A DNA stretch of 47,418 nt from an uncultured Oribacterium sp. Lineage in GTDB: Bacteria > Bacillota > Clostridia > Lachnospirales > Lachnospiraceae. Both the position numbers and the translations under genes were made by a program. This document shows, in pieces, positions 1 through 7,902 of the stretch (positions are counted from its first letter, which is position 1; each line of letters starts with the position of its first letter). The notes under the pieces were generated by a model, which did no database searches, was not told the DNA's origin, and saw only the letters and a list, made by a program, of their open reading frames with translations. The DNA lies in the NCBI GenBank assembly GCA_900770445.1, contig CAAGKO010000064.1:1-47418 (forward strand). Reading direction: 5' to 3'.

Positions 1-2
1 AC

Positions 3-36
3 GTGACTGGAGTTCAGACGTGTGCTCTTCCGATCT
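3..36 (+). other. Illumina adapter read-through (not biological)
   Basis: These 34 bases match the standard Illumina index-side (read 2) adapter, starting GTGACTGGAGTTCAGACG and ending GCTCTTCCGATCT. The two bases before it are probably the end of the index. It is library contamination left at the contig end, so any reading frame entering from this side is artificial. Confidence 0.97.
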
Positions 37-262
37 TATCCTGATGGAATTCTTTAAGATGCCGAGTACACCACTTATGCTGGCATTTATTCTGGGAAGT
101 AAAATCGAGAGCTATTTCCGTATGGGATGCTCCTATGCGAAGGGGGATATGACCTCTTTCCTTACACGTCCGATTTCTCTCATCTTTATCCTGATTGCGA
201 TTTACAGTGTAGTTGGTCCGGTCATCACGAAGATGCTGAAGAAAAAGAAAGCAAATGCGTAA
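37..262 (+). CDS. tctA: TTT transporter large permease TctA, C-terminal fragment
   Basis: Only the last 74 or so residues are present; the 5' part lies beyond the contig end and the apparent start lies inside adapter sequence. The fragment aligns by eye with the C-termini of the two complete TctA proteins in this window: 'PLMLAFILGSKIES' here against 'PMILGFVLGGIVET' and 'PFVLCFLVGSMTET', followed by a hydrophobic helix and a lysine-rich tail (KKKKANA). TctA is the 12-helix membrane subunit of tripartite tricarboxylate transporters, which take up carboxylates with a TctC binding protein. This would be a third TTT system in the locus. A terminator follows directly, so it ends its operon. Confidence 0.8.
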
Positions 263-267
263 TGCAG

Positions 268-300
268 AGAGCCGAAGCTTGCGAGGCTTCGGCTCTTTTA
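268..300 (+). terminator. Intrinsic terminator after tctA fragment
   Basis: An 11-bp perfect stem, AGAGCCGAAGC (268-278) with GCTTCGGCTCT (286-296), is closed by a 7-nt loop and followed by TTT. It sits six bases after the stop codon of the tctA fragment. Confidence 0.85.
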
Positions 301-369
301 CTCTTTAAATACAGAAAATGACATAAAACATGGCATGAAAATATAAAAAATAAAAGGAGGAAAGCGACG

Positions 370-1263
370 ATGCTGTCACAGGAAGAGAAAGAAAAGATGA
401 TTGCTGCACTTCGAGGTACCAGCGTGGCGAAAGAGAATATCACGGAAGAGTATAAGAAAAATCTGGACCTCGCGGATCGTGAAGAAGTTAAGGTGACTAC
501 GTCAGAGGGACTGGTTCCGTGCTATATCTTTACAGCGAAGAATCGTACAGCGAACTGTCCTGTACATATCAATGTGCATGGTGGTGGATTTGTACGCCCA
601 CATGTTTTACGGGATGAGATTTACTCTGCAAAAGTAGCCGATGCGATTCAGGGCATCGTGGTGGATGTGGACTATAGTCTGGCACCGGAGTATCCATATC
701 CGACAGCGTTTAATGAAACGTATGAAGTATGCAGATGGGTGTTTTCTATGCTGCAGCACTGGGATGCCGACGTGAAGCGCATATCCATGGGTGGACATAG
801 TGCAGGTGCCAATCTGACCGCTGCTGTATGTCTGAAGGCCAACGAAACGAAGGAATTTCAGTTCTGTCTTCAGGTACTCGATTATGGTGCTTTCGATATG
901 GTGACGGATCCGGCGGATAAACCGGAGGCAGAGACAAACATGATTCCAGTGGAGAGGGGACGAATGTTCAGTCTCGCCTATACGGATGGTGAGCTTGAGA
1001 ATTTAAAGGACCCGTACTGCAGTCCATTACTCGCATCAGAGGAGATGCTGAAGGGACTGCCGGAAGCACTTGTTACCAGTGCCGGTCATGATAATTTCCG
1101 CTTCGAGGATGCGGAGTATGCGAAGCGTCTCGTGCTGGCGGGTGTAAAGGTGACACAGAAGTGTTTCCTCGATTCGTATCATGGATTTATCGTGCATTGC
1201 ACAGATGAATGGGAAGCTGGTCAGCAGCTGGTCATCGATACGATTCAACGAGCGTCACTGTAA
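370..1263 (+). CDS. Alpha/beta hydrolase, hormone-sensitive-lipase-like esterase
   Basis: The 297-residue protein has no signal peptide and is probably a cytoplasmic carboxylester hydrolase. It shows the hallmarks of the bacterial HSL (GDSAG-type) esterase family: oxyanion motif HGGG at residues 70-73, nucleophile elbow GHSAG with Ser144, Asp241 in 'AGHDNFR' and His271 in 'YHGF'. The start is set by AAGGAGG at about 354-360. It follows a TctA permease and precedes a second alpha/beta hydrolase by 44 bases, so the two probably form a transcription unit. A role in removing acyl groups from, or opening lactones of, imported carboxylates is inferred from context only; the substrate is unknown. 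Confidence 0.85.
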   Translation: MLSQEEKEKMIAALRGTSVAKENITEEYKKNLDLADREEVKVTTSEGLVPCYIFTAKNRTANCPVHINVHGGGFVRPHVLRDEIYSAKVADAIQGIVVDVDYSLAPEYPYPTAFNETYEVCRWVFSMLQHWDADVKRISMGGHSAGANLTAAVCLKANETKEFQFCLQVLDYGAFDMVTDPADKPEAETNMIPVERGRMFSLAYTDGELENLKDPYCSPLLASEEMLKGLPEALVTSAGHDNFRFEDAEYAKRLVLAGVKVTQKCFLDSYHGFIVHCTDEWEAGQQLVIDTIQRASL

Positions 1264-1307
1264 AAGAACAGTAAGTGTAGAGTGAGTGCTACTGGAAAGG
1301 AAAGTAT

Positions 1308-2231
1308 ATGAAAAAAGTAATTGAGCCGGGTAGAACCAGAAAAAGTATTAATTTTATTGACAATATCGTGTATTCGAGACAGAAGAATCTGAACGGAGAG
1401 GAGATGGAGCTGAAGATGTCCATCATGCTGCAGAATGGCAACAGTGAGATGCGTCTGGCATCCGGCCACGATGATGAAGCGGATGATAAAACACCGAAAC
1501 CGGCGATTCTGTGGGTTCCGGGTGGCGGATATCGTGGCTGTGACAAGAATCTTATGGTGGCTGAGATGGCCTTTCTTGCAGATGCGGGCTATGTGGTCGC
1601 ATCCATGTACTATCGCAGCAGTGCCGAAGAACATATGCCTTCACAGATCATCGACGTGAAGACGGCGATTCGATTCCTTCGTGCGCATGCCGATGAATAT
1701 GAAATTGATCCGGAGCATATCGGTATCATCGGGCGTTCAGCCGGCGGTCAGCTGTCAGCACTCGCAGCGATGAATTCAGATGCTTATGAGAGCGCAGAGT
1801 GGAGCGAGTATTCATCGCATGTACAGGCCTGCTGTGATATGTTCGGACCGGTGGATTTCGTGAAGCTGATCGAAGATGATGCGCGTGAAATGAAGACAAA
1901 TCCGAACTGTCGCTGGAAGAAGCCGGAGGATACGCATGCCGGAGCACTTTTCGGCGGAGACATGTCGACGCTGAAGGAGCGCGCGAAGCCATACTGTCCA
2001 CCATACATTTTAACGAAGGAGATGTGTCCGATCCTGATTCTGCATGGTGATTGTGATAAGCTGGTATCGTGCGACATCAGTGAAGGTTTTTATGATGAAA
2101 TCGTAAAGGCAGGCATGGAAGATCGCGCAGACCTTTATATCCTTCATGGTGCAGGCCATGGAACGAAGGAGTTTTTCCAGCAGGAGACGAAGGAAATTAT
2201 CCGTGCATTTTTTGATAAGAATCTTAAGTGA
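1308..2231 (+). CDS. Alpha/beta hydrolase, BD-FAE-like carboxylesterase
   Basis: A 307-residue protein with a complete esterase triad: oxyanion-side PGGG at 71-74, nucleophile motif GRSAGG with Ser144, Asp250 in 'LHGDCDKLV' and His284 in 'GAGH'. The pattern resembles acetyl-xylan/feruloyl-esterase-like and kynurenine formamidase-like hydrolases of the prolyl-oligopeptidase-related group. No export signal is visible, so it probably acts in the cytoplasm. It is encoded just after the first hydrolase and before a shared bidirectional terminator. It is clearly not a recent duplicate of its neighbour, because motif context and order of conserved blocks differ. Substrate unknown. Confidence 0.83.
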   Translation: MKKVIEPGRTRKSINFIDNIVYSRQKNLNGEEMELKMSIMLQNGNSEMRLASGHDDEADDKTPKPAILWVPGGGYRGCDKNLMVAEMAFLADAGYVVASMYYRSSAEEHMPSQIIDVKTAIRFLRAHADEYEIDPEHIGIIGRSAGGQLSALAAMNSDAYESAEWSEYSSHVQACCDMFGPVDFVKLIEDDAREMKTNPNCRWKKPEDTHAGALFGGDMSTLKERAKPYCPPYILTKEMCPILILHGDCDKLVSCDISEGFYDEIVKAGMEDRADLYILHGAGHGTKEFFQQETKEIIRAFFDKNLK

Positions 2232-2304
2232 CGCATATTACACCGGCTACATGAAGGCGCTCCTGCACTGTGCAGAAGCGGAAGTTCGTCGGATTTCTGT
2301 ATAA

Positions 2305-2334
2305 AAAAGACTGCCGCAGCTGCGGCAGTCTTTC
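2305..2334. terminator. Bidirectional terminator (28-nt perfect palindrome)
   Basis: AAAGACTGCCGCAG and its exact complement form a gap-free palindrome at 2306-2333. An A-run on the left acts as the T-tract for the minus-strand gene and TTT on the right serves the plus-strand esterases. The flanking genes converge here. Confidence 0.85.
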
Positions 2335-2354
2335 GACTATCTATTCTATTTTTC

Positions 2355-3569
2355 TTATCCGATCAGCAGGGATCCGACGACGATGCCGAGGTAGGTACCG
2401 ACGACATAGCCGAAGGTGCCGACGAGCATGCACGGGCCGACGAGCTTGTTCCAGCCCTGGGCGATCGCCATGCCGGCCGCGGTGGTCGGGCCACCGATGT
2501 TGGCATTGGACGCGAGGATGATCTCCTCCAGGGAGCCGCCGATGAGCTTACCGCCGATGAAGCAGAAGAGCATGTTGACGATCACCATCAGGAGGCAGAA
2601 GACGAGAAGCAGCGGTGCCTGCTGGATGATGAGCGGGATCGACGCCGGCACTCCGATGACGAAGAAGAACAGGTAGATGAGGTAGGTCCCCAGCTCCTGC
2701 GCACCATGCATGGCCTCCGCCTTTTCCGGAAGGACGGTGGCGAACAGCATCGCGACGGTTGTGATCCATACATACTGGCTGCCGAAGAAGGTGTTCAGCA
2801 TGTTGAGGAACCAGTTTCCGGTCGGAATCGCTGTAGAGAGCACACCGGCGATGGCCTTCGAAATCGTCACGACGATGATAGAGAAGGCGAAGTCGATCGC
2901 GATATCACGAAGAGAAATCTCCTTCCGACCCCAGTACTTCGCCGCCAGGGTCTTGCCCTCCTCGGCGTCTGTACCGTTTGCGAGGACGTGATCGATGTGC
3001 GGATGCGGATAGTGCTTCCGGAGCCATGCGCTGCCTGCAAACGCGATGAGGATCATGAAGTAGATCGCCATATTCAGATTATCGGCGACGGTCGCCGCAG
3101 AAATCAGGGTCTGGTCCACATGGAAGGCGTCGGCGAGGGCCGTGAAGTTGACACCACCACCGATGTAGGAGCCGGTCATCATCGCCGCCACATATGGAAG
3201 ATTCGGGATGAACTTTCCGAGGATGAGCACGCCGAGCACTGCGCCGGCCACCGTGCCGAGGGCACCGATCAGGAAGATGCCGAGCATCCGTCCGGTCTCC
3301 TTCCAGATCTTCGTGAGGTTCACCTGCAGGAGCAGCAGCGGAATCGCCATCGGCACCGCGAAGCCCCAGACCACATCATCGAAAATCGGCGCGCTCGCCG
3401 GGATGATCTTCAGGTTCGTGAGCAGCAGTGCACAGATCAGGGCGATGATGGCACCGCTGATCTTGCTGGCCCATGCGTAGGTCTGCTCCATCCAGATGGA
3501 AAAGGCGACCACCAGCACCATAATGCTCATCAGCACCCAGGTGTTATCTGCGGAAATGAGTGTGTTCAT
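2355..3569 (-). CDS. DUF819 family integral membrane protein
   Basis: A 404-residue, very hydrophobic protein with about ten to twelve membrane segments. The N-terminal start 'MNTLISADNTWVLMS', the central 'MTGSYIGGGVNFTALADAF' and the C-terminal 'ASNANIGGPTTAAGMA' stretch are characteristic of DUF819 (YjcL-like) proteins. These have an internal duplication and are distantly related to sodium/carboxylate symporters; their substrate is unknown. The start at 3569 is supported by AGGAG eight bases upstream on the minus strand. It stands alone, convergent with the esterases and divergent from an alcohol dehydrogenase. Transport of an organic acid is plausible from the neighbourhood but unproven. 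Confidence 0.82.
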   Translation of the reverse strand: MNTLISADNTWVLMSIMVLVVAFSIWMEQTYAWASKISGAIIALICALLLTNLKIIPASAPIFDDVVWGFAVPMAIPLLLLQVNLTKIWKETGRMLGIFLIGALGTVAGAVLGVLILGKFIPNLPYVAAMMTGSYIGGGVNFTALADAFHVDQTLISAATVADNLNMAIYFMILIAFAGSAWLRKHYPHPHIDHVLANGTDAEEGKTLAAKYWGRKEISLRDIAIDFAFSIIVVTISKAIAGVLSTAIPTGNWFLNMLNTFFGSQYVWITTVAMLFATVLPEKAEAMHGAQELGTYLIYLFFFVIGVPASIPLIIQQAPLLLVFCLLMVIVNMLFCFIGGKLIGGSLEEIILASNANIGGPTTAAGMAIAQGWNKLVGPCMLVGTFGYVVGTYLGIVVGSLLIG

Positions 3570-3786
3570 CGTGTTATCTCCTAAGCTTTATATTTCACGT
3601 AAGAATCATGATGTTTCTCATTATATCGCAGACGGAATCATGCGTAAAATGATGATTCTATCTATTAATTATGCAGTTCCTGTTCGGTCGCAGCTCGGCT
3701 TTCGGCTGCTGTCCGCCGAGATACGACGGAACAGTAGCATTATCCTGGTGCATGAAGACAGAATGTCTGCCCGGCTCGCATTTTTA

Positions 3787-3795
3787 TGCTACAAT
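3787..3795 (+). promoter_or_regulatory. Extended -10 promoter for the alcohol dehydrogenase
   Basis: TGCTACAAT fits an extended -10 element 100 bases upstream of the chosen start at 3895; no good -35 is visible, which such promoters tolerate. The rest of the 3570-3894 gap holds a small inverted repeat (GAATCAT ... ATGATTC, 3633-3656) that could be an operator, and no gene. Confidence 0.45.
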
Positions 3796-3894
3796 GAAAT
3801 TATTCTGAAAACCTGATCTGCCAAGGTGCATCTGCGTTCACATCGCATGATATCCACCAGCGCAGACATGACGATGAAAGATGGAGGAAATCTT

Positions 3895-5085
3895 ATGCTG
3901 CCATTTGTTTATTATGCACCGACGAAGGTGGTGTTTGGTCCGGATACCGCGAGTGAGATCGGAAAGCTGGTGAAGGAGCAGGGCGCGACGAAGGTCTTGA
4001 TTCACTATGGAAGTGAGCGTGTGAAGAAGTCTGGGCTCGTACCGATGATCGAGCAGCAGCTCGCGGAAGCGGGCATCGGCTATGTCGAGCTCGGCGGTGT
4101 CGTACCGAATCCGCACCTCAGTAAGGTCTATGAGGGCATCGAGCTCTGCCGGAAGGAGGGCGTCGACTTCATCCTTTCCGTCGGTGGCGGTTCTGTCATC
4201 GACTCCGCGAAGGCCATCGGCTACGGACTTGCGGATGAGACTGCAGGTGATGTCTGGGATTTCTATGATTTTAAGCGCCAGGCGAGCGCATGCACCCCGC
4301 AGGGCGTGGTACTGACGATTGCGGCGACCGGCTCCGAGATGTCGAACTCCTCCGTTATCACGAAAATGACCGAGGACGGTGGTATCAAGCGTTCCTACAA
4401 CACGAATCTCGCGCGTCCGCGCTTCGCCATCATGGATCCGCAGCTCACGATGACCCTGCCGGAGTACCAGACCATGTCCGGTGCAGCCGACATCTGCATG
4501 CATACGATGGAGCGCTACTTTAATAAAGCGGGTTCGATGGAACTGACGGATGCGATCGCCGAGGGCCTGCTTCGCACCGTGATGGCCAATGCACACATCC
4601 TGATGTCGGACCCGACAAACTACGACGCGCGCGCAGAAATCATGTGGGCCTCCTCCCTCAGCCATAACGGTCTGACCGGCTGTGGCACGGATGGTGGCGA
4701 CTGGTCCTGCCACCGCCTCGAGCATGAGCTCGGCGGACTCTATGATGTCGCGCATGGTGCAGGACTGGCAGCCATCTGGGGCACCTGGGCTCGCTATGTG
4801 TATAAGTATGCTCCGGCCCGCTTCGCAAAATTCGGTATGAACGTACTCGGCGTAGAAGCCGGGGAAAATGACGAAGAGACCGCACTCCGCAGCATCGCAG
4901 CGATGGAGGATTTCTTCCGCTCGATCCATATGCCGACGAACCTTCGTGAGCTCGGTGTCAACCCGACCGACGAAGAGTATAAGATCCTGGCCGAAGGCTG
5001 CTTCAAGGCCACGAATGGAGGCATCGGTTCGATTCTGAGACTGACGCTCGAGGATATGGAGAAGATTTATCGACTGGCATATTAA
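3895..5085 (+). CDS. Iron-containing alcohol dehydrogenase (BdhA/YqhD-like)
   Basis: A 396-residue type III alcohol dehydrogenase, predicted to reduce aldehydes to alcohols with NAD(P)H. The N-terminal 'PFVYYAPTKVVFG' and 'SVGGGSVIDSAKAI' (nucleotide-binding GGGS, about 97-100) are typical of butanol dehydrogenase/YqhD proteins. The metal ligands fit the family spacing: Asp199, His203, His273 and His287 (14 apart). The frame stays open 23 codons upstream, but ATG 3895 is preferred because GGAGG lies just before it and the family N-terminus begins there. It is a single gene with a terminator after it. An aldehyde-detoxifying role near a sugar-acid locus is inference. Confidence 0.88.
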   Translation: MLPFVYYAPTKVVFGPDTASEIGKLVKEQGATKVLIHYGSERVKKSGLVPMIEQQLAEAGIGYVELGGVVPNPHLSKVYEGIELCRKEGVDFILSVGGGSVIDSAKAIGYGLADETAGDVWDFYDFKRQASACTPQGVVLTIAATGSEMSNSSVITKMTEDGGIKRSYNTNLARPRFAIMDPQLTMTLPEYQTMSGAADICMHTMERYFNKAGSMELTDAIAEGLLRTVMANAHILMSDPTNYDARAEIMWASSLSHNGLTGCGTDGGDWSCHRLEHELGGLYDVAHGAGLAAIWGTWARYVYKYAPARFAKFGMNVLGVEAGENDEETALRSIAAMEDFFRSIHMPTNLRELGVNPTDEEYKILAEGCFKATNGGIGSILRLTLEDMEKIYRLAY

Positions 5086-5104
5086 AGAAAAAGATGTATC
5101 GAAA

Positions 5105-5142
5105 AAGAGCCCGCGTCAGCGGCTGCTGATGCGGGCTCTTTA
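5105..5142. terminator. Bidirectional intrinsic terminator
   Basis: AAGAGCCCGCGTCAGC pairs with GCTGATGCGGGCTCTT with a single G-T wobble. An A-run lies on the left and TTTATT on the right, so it can end both the dehydrogenase (+) and the LysR gene (-). Confidence 0.85.
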
Positions 5143-5173
5143 TTATGTGCGTCTGGCAGCGCACGTTTTTTTC

Positions 5174-6085
5174 TTACTTTCCATGCTCCCAGTAATCGTC
5201 GACCAGCTGGATGAAATCCTTCGCGGCTTTGCTCAGGTAGGTATTCTTCTGGTAGCTTACACAGACCTTCCAGGTCGGATGTGTCGTGAGACTATAGAAG
5301 CGGACACCTTCCGGCTGCTTCTTTACATAGTGGTATGGAATGAGGGCACAGGCCATCTTCGCACTGACCATGGATAGAATCGTTGCGTTATTCGAAGTTT
5401 CAAACAGAACCGTCGGACTGAAGCCGGCATCGTGAAAAATCTGATCCACGGTTTTACGAATCGTCGATTCCTTATACATCATAACGAACGGCTCGTAACG
5501 GAACAGCGAGAGAGGAACCTCTGGATACTGTGCATCTGTTTGCAGATATTCATCCGGGAGCGGATACTGCTCCGGTAACGCCAGAAAGATTTCTTCATCG
5601 AACATATCGATGTACTCGTCATTGGTTTTCTGCTGTTCGGAGATCGTGACGAAACCGATATCCAGTTCACCTTTGTGGATTGCGTCCTGCTGCTTTCGCA
5701 CACTGAGTTCGCGTGGTTCGATCGTAAAATCCGGATACATGTCATGAAACTTCGGATAGACATATGGAAACATATCGGAGCCCCGCCCCGGTGTCATGCC
5801 GACAGAGAGAAAGCCACGATGGGTGTCTGCCATATCGGCGATCAGCGTGTAGGTTTTCTGCTTGATGCGGAGCATCTCACGCGCATTTTCGACATAGACA
5901 TTGCCCTCCGGGGTCAGTGTCCAGTCTGATTTGTTGCGTACGAACAGCGGAGCGCCCAGCTCCTTCTCGAGCTTCTGAAGCTGCTGAGAGAGTGCGGACT
6001 GGGTGATGAAGAGCTTCTCTGCAGCACGGGTGATGGATCCCTCATCGGCGATTTTAATGATGTATTCGATCTGTTTTGTATCCAT
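5174..6085 (-). CDS. LysR-family regulator, divergent from garD
   Basis: A 303-residue transcription factor. The N-terminal winged helix-turn-helix (about 1-60) reads 'ITRAAEKLFITQSALSQQL', a canonical LysR recognition region. The C-terminal two-lobed effector domain (about 90-295) carries the GMTPGRGSDMFPYV stretch shared with the two other LysR proteins in this window. Divergent orientation to garD, with an inverted repeat overlapping the garD -35 box, suggests that it controls garD and itself in response to an aldarate or its breakdown product. The effector is not identifiable from sequence. Confidence 0.92.
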   Translation of the reverse strand: MDTKQIEYIIKIADEGSITRAAEKLFITQSALSQQLQKLEKELGAPLFVRNKSDWTLTPEGNVYVENAREMLRIKQKTYTLIADMADTHRGFLSVGMTPGRGSDMFPYVYPKFHDMYPDFTIEPRELSVRKQQDAIHKGELDIGFVTISEQQKTNDEYIDMFDEEIFLALPEQYPLPDEYLQTDAQYPEVPLSLFRYEPFVMMYKESTIRKTVDQIFHDAGFSPTVLFETSNNATILSMVSAKMACALIPYHYVKKQPEGVRFYSLTTHPTWKVCVSYQKNTYLSKAAKDFIQLVDDYWEHGK

Positions 6086-6103
6086 AAATCGTAAACCTGC
6101 GGT

Positions 6104-6148
6104 GTTAGGAAAACTAATTCTGCATTCATATTAATTAATTTTACTAAC
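6104..6148. promoter_or_regulatory. Candidate LysR operator between regulator and garD
   Basis: GTTAGGAAAACT (6104-6115) and AATTTTACTAAC (6137-6148) form an inverted repeat matching at about ten of twelve positions. The right half overlaps the garD -35 box and the left half is 19 bases from the regulator start, a usual layout for a LysR site. Confidence 0.5.
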
Positions 6149-6168
6149 ATATTTTAACGCAATATAAT
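6140..6168 (+). promoter_or_regulatory. Promoter of garD
   Basis: TTTACT (6140-6145) and a perfect TATAAT (6163-6168) are 17 bases apart. The -35 box is poor and is covered by a candidate operator half-site, as expected for an activator-dependent promoter. Confidence 0.6.
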
Positions 6169-6222
6169 GAGCATATCAAGTGAATGAGCAATCGCTTTTA
6201 ACCAAAGTAAGGAGGAAAAAGC

Positions 6223-7746
6223 ATGGCAAATAGATTATGCATTCAAATCACTGAGCGTGATAACGTCGCCATCGCCATCCATGATGTGCCGAAGGGTACC
6301 GAAGTCATGCCGGGCGTGGTCACCGTGGAAGACATCCCACAGGCACATAAGATCGCGCTGAAGGCACTTCCGAAGGGATCCGAAGTCATTCGCTACGGTG
6401 TGGTGCTCGGCACGACCGCAGAGGATATCCCGGTCGGTGGCTGGATCAATGAGAAGAACCTCATCATGGCACCGGCACCGGATCTCGATCAGATGGAATT
6501 TGCAACGAACATCCGCACGGATCTTCCGAAGCCGAAGCGGACGACCTGGATGGGCTATCGTAATCCGAACGGTGGTTACGCCGGCACCCGGAACATCCTC
6601 GGCATCAACACGACCGTGCAGTGTGTTGCGGGTGTGCTCAATGTTGCCATCCAGCGCATCAAGCGGGAGATCCTGCCGAAGTATCCGAACGTAGATGACG
6701 TCGTCGCCATCAATCATCCGTATGGCTGCGGTGTCGCCATCGATGCACCGGATGCCTACATTCCGCAGAAGATCATCCGCAACATCGCAACCCATCCGAA
6801 TTTCGGTGGCGTATTTATGCTGGTTGGTTTAGGCTGTGAGAAGTTTACCGTCGACCGCTTCTGCGAGTGGTGGCCGGAGCTGAATAACGAGGACAATGTC
6901 ATCGTCCTTCAGAACTATAAGGGATACCAGGCCATGATGGATGCCATCTGCGAGATGGCTGAAAAGAAGCTGCAGATTCTGAACGAGCGGAAGAGAGAGG
7001 AACTGCCGCTCTCCGACCTGCTCGTCGGCATGCAGTGCGGTGGTTCGGATGCGTTCTCCGGTATCACAGCGAACCCGACGGCCGGTTATGCCGCCGATCT
7101 CCTCGTTTCCGGTGGCGGAACCGCGATGTTCTCCGAGGTAACCGAGGTACGTGATGGCGTACAGTTCATCGCCCATCGTTGCATCAACGAAGAGGTAGGG
7201 AAGCGCCTCGTGGAAGAGATGAAGTGGTATGACAATTACCTGAAGAAGGGTGGTGTCGACCGTGGTGCAAACACGACACCAGGTAACAAGAAGGGCGGCC
7301 TCTCGAACATCATCGAGAAGTCCATGGGCTCCATCGCAAAGTCAGGCTCTTCCCCAATCGTCGAAGTCCTGTCCCCTGGCGACAAGCCGACGAAGCACGG
7401 CGAAATCTTCGCAGCGACACCAGCCTCTGACCTCGTCTGCGGACCGTCTCAGCTCGCCTCCGGCATGGGCCTCGAGGTCTTCATGACCGGACGCGGCACA
7501 CCATACGGACTCGCCGCCGCACCGGTGATCAAGCTCTGCTCCAGAAACGAAATGAAGGAACAGTGGCCGGATATCATCGACTTCAACGCAGGTCCGGCTG
7601 CCGTCGGCGACCGCACCATCGCAGAACAGGGCGAAGAACTCTTTGACTTCATCCTCGACGTCGCCTCCGGCATCAAAAAGCCATACACCGAACAGTACGG
7701 CTTCGCCAACGACCTCTGCGTATTTAACCCGGCACCAATCACGTAG
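6223..7746 (+). CDS. garD: Galactarate dehydratase (UxaA/GarD family)
   Basis: At 507 residues it is the full length expected of GarD. It has an N-terminal SAF-like domain (about 1-95, 'HDVPKGTEVMPGV') followed by the UxaA catalytic part with conserved 'GYAGTRN', 'INHPYGCGVAID', 'GLGCEKF' and 'MQCGGSDAFSGITANP'. The family uses iron to dehydrate D-galactarate (or altronate) to a keto-deoxy acid, here presumably 5-keto-4-deoxyglucarate. The choice of galactarate over altronate rests on the full-length architecture and on gudD, garR and garK nearby; altronate dehydratase remains possible. The start follows AAGGAGG (6209-6215). A divergent LysR gene probably regulates it. Confidence 0.85.
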   Translation: MANRLCIQITERDNVAIAIHDVPKGTEVMPGVVTVEDIPQAHKIALKALPKGSEVIRYGVVLGTTAEDIPVGGWINEKNLIMAPAPDLDQMEFATNIRTDLPKPKRTTWMGYRNPNGGYAGTRNILGINTTVQCVAGVLNVAIQRIKREILPKYPNVDDVVAINHPYGCGVAIDAPDAYIPQKIIRNIATHPNFGGVFMLVGLGCEKFTVDRFCEWWPELNNEDNVIVLQNYKGYQAMMDAICEMAEKKLQILNERKREELPLSDLLVGMQCGGSDAFSGITANPTAGYAADLLVSGGGTAMFSEVTEVRDGVQFIAHRCINEEVGKRLVEEMKWYDNYLKKGGVDRGANTTPGNKKGGLSNIIEKSMGSIAKSGSSPIVEVLSPGDKPTKHGEIFAATPASDLVCGPSQLASGMGLEVFMTGRGTPYGLAAAPVIKLCSRNEMKEQWPDIIDFNAGPAAVGDRTIAEQGEELFDFILDVASGIKKPYTEQYGFANDLCVFNPAPIT

Positions 7747-7766
7747 GCGCTTGCATCAAGCAGTGC

Positions 7767-7832
7767 AAAATAGAAGAAGGGCATCCCGGAAAACGTGCTT
7801 GCATGTTTTCCGGGATGCCCTTCTTCTATTTT
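7767..7832. terminator. Very long perfect-stem terminator after garD
   Basis: Twenty-eight bases (7767-7794) pair without mismatch with 7805-7832 around a 10-nt loop. A-rich and T-rich stem ends make it usable in both directions, for garD and the convergent LysR gene. A further 12-bp stem (7755-7766 with 7883-7894, one wobble) encloses it. Confidence 0.8.
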
Positions 7833-7902
7833 ATAGGGGCTTTGCCCCGGTATCGAACGCCGCCGAAGGCGACGTGAGATAAGCGCTGCTTGATTTTTTT
7901 CT

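Noticed and set aside
2706..3584. 292-codon plus-strand frame opposite the DUF819 gene
   Set aside because: Histidine/arginine/aspartate-rich antisense translation of a membrane protein; no start signals and no family resemblance.
7755..7894. CRISPR-like repeat
   Set aside because: Inverted repeats only; there are no regularly spaced direct repeats or spacers here or elsewhere in the window.
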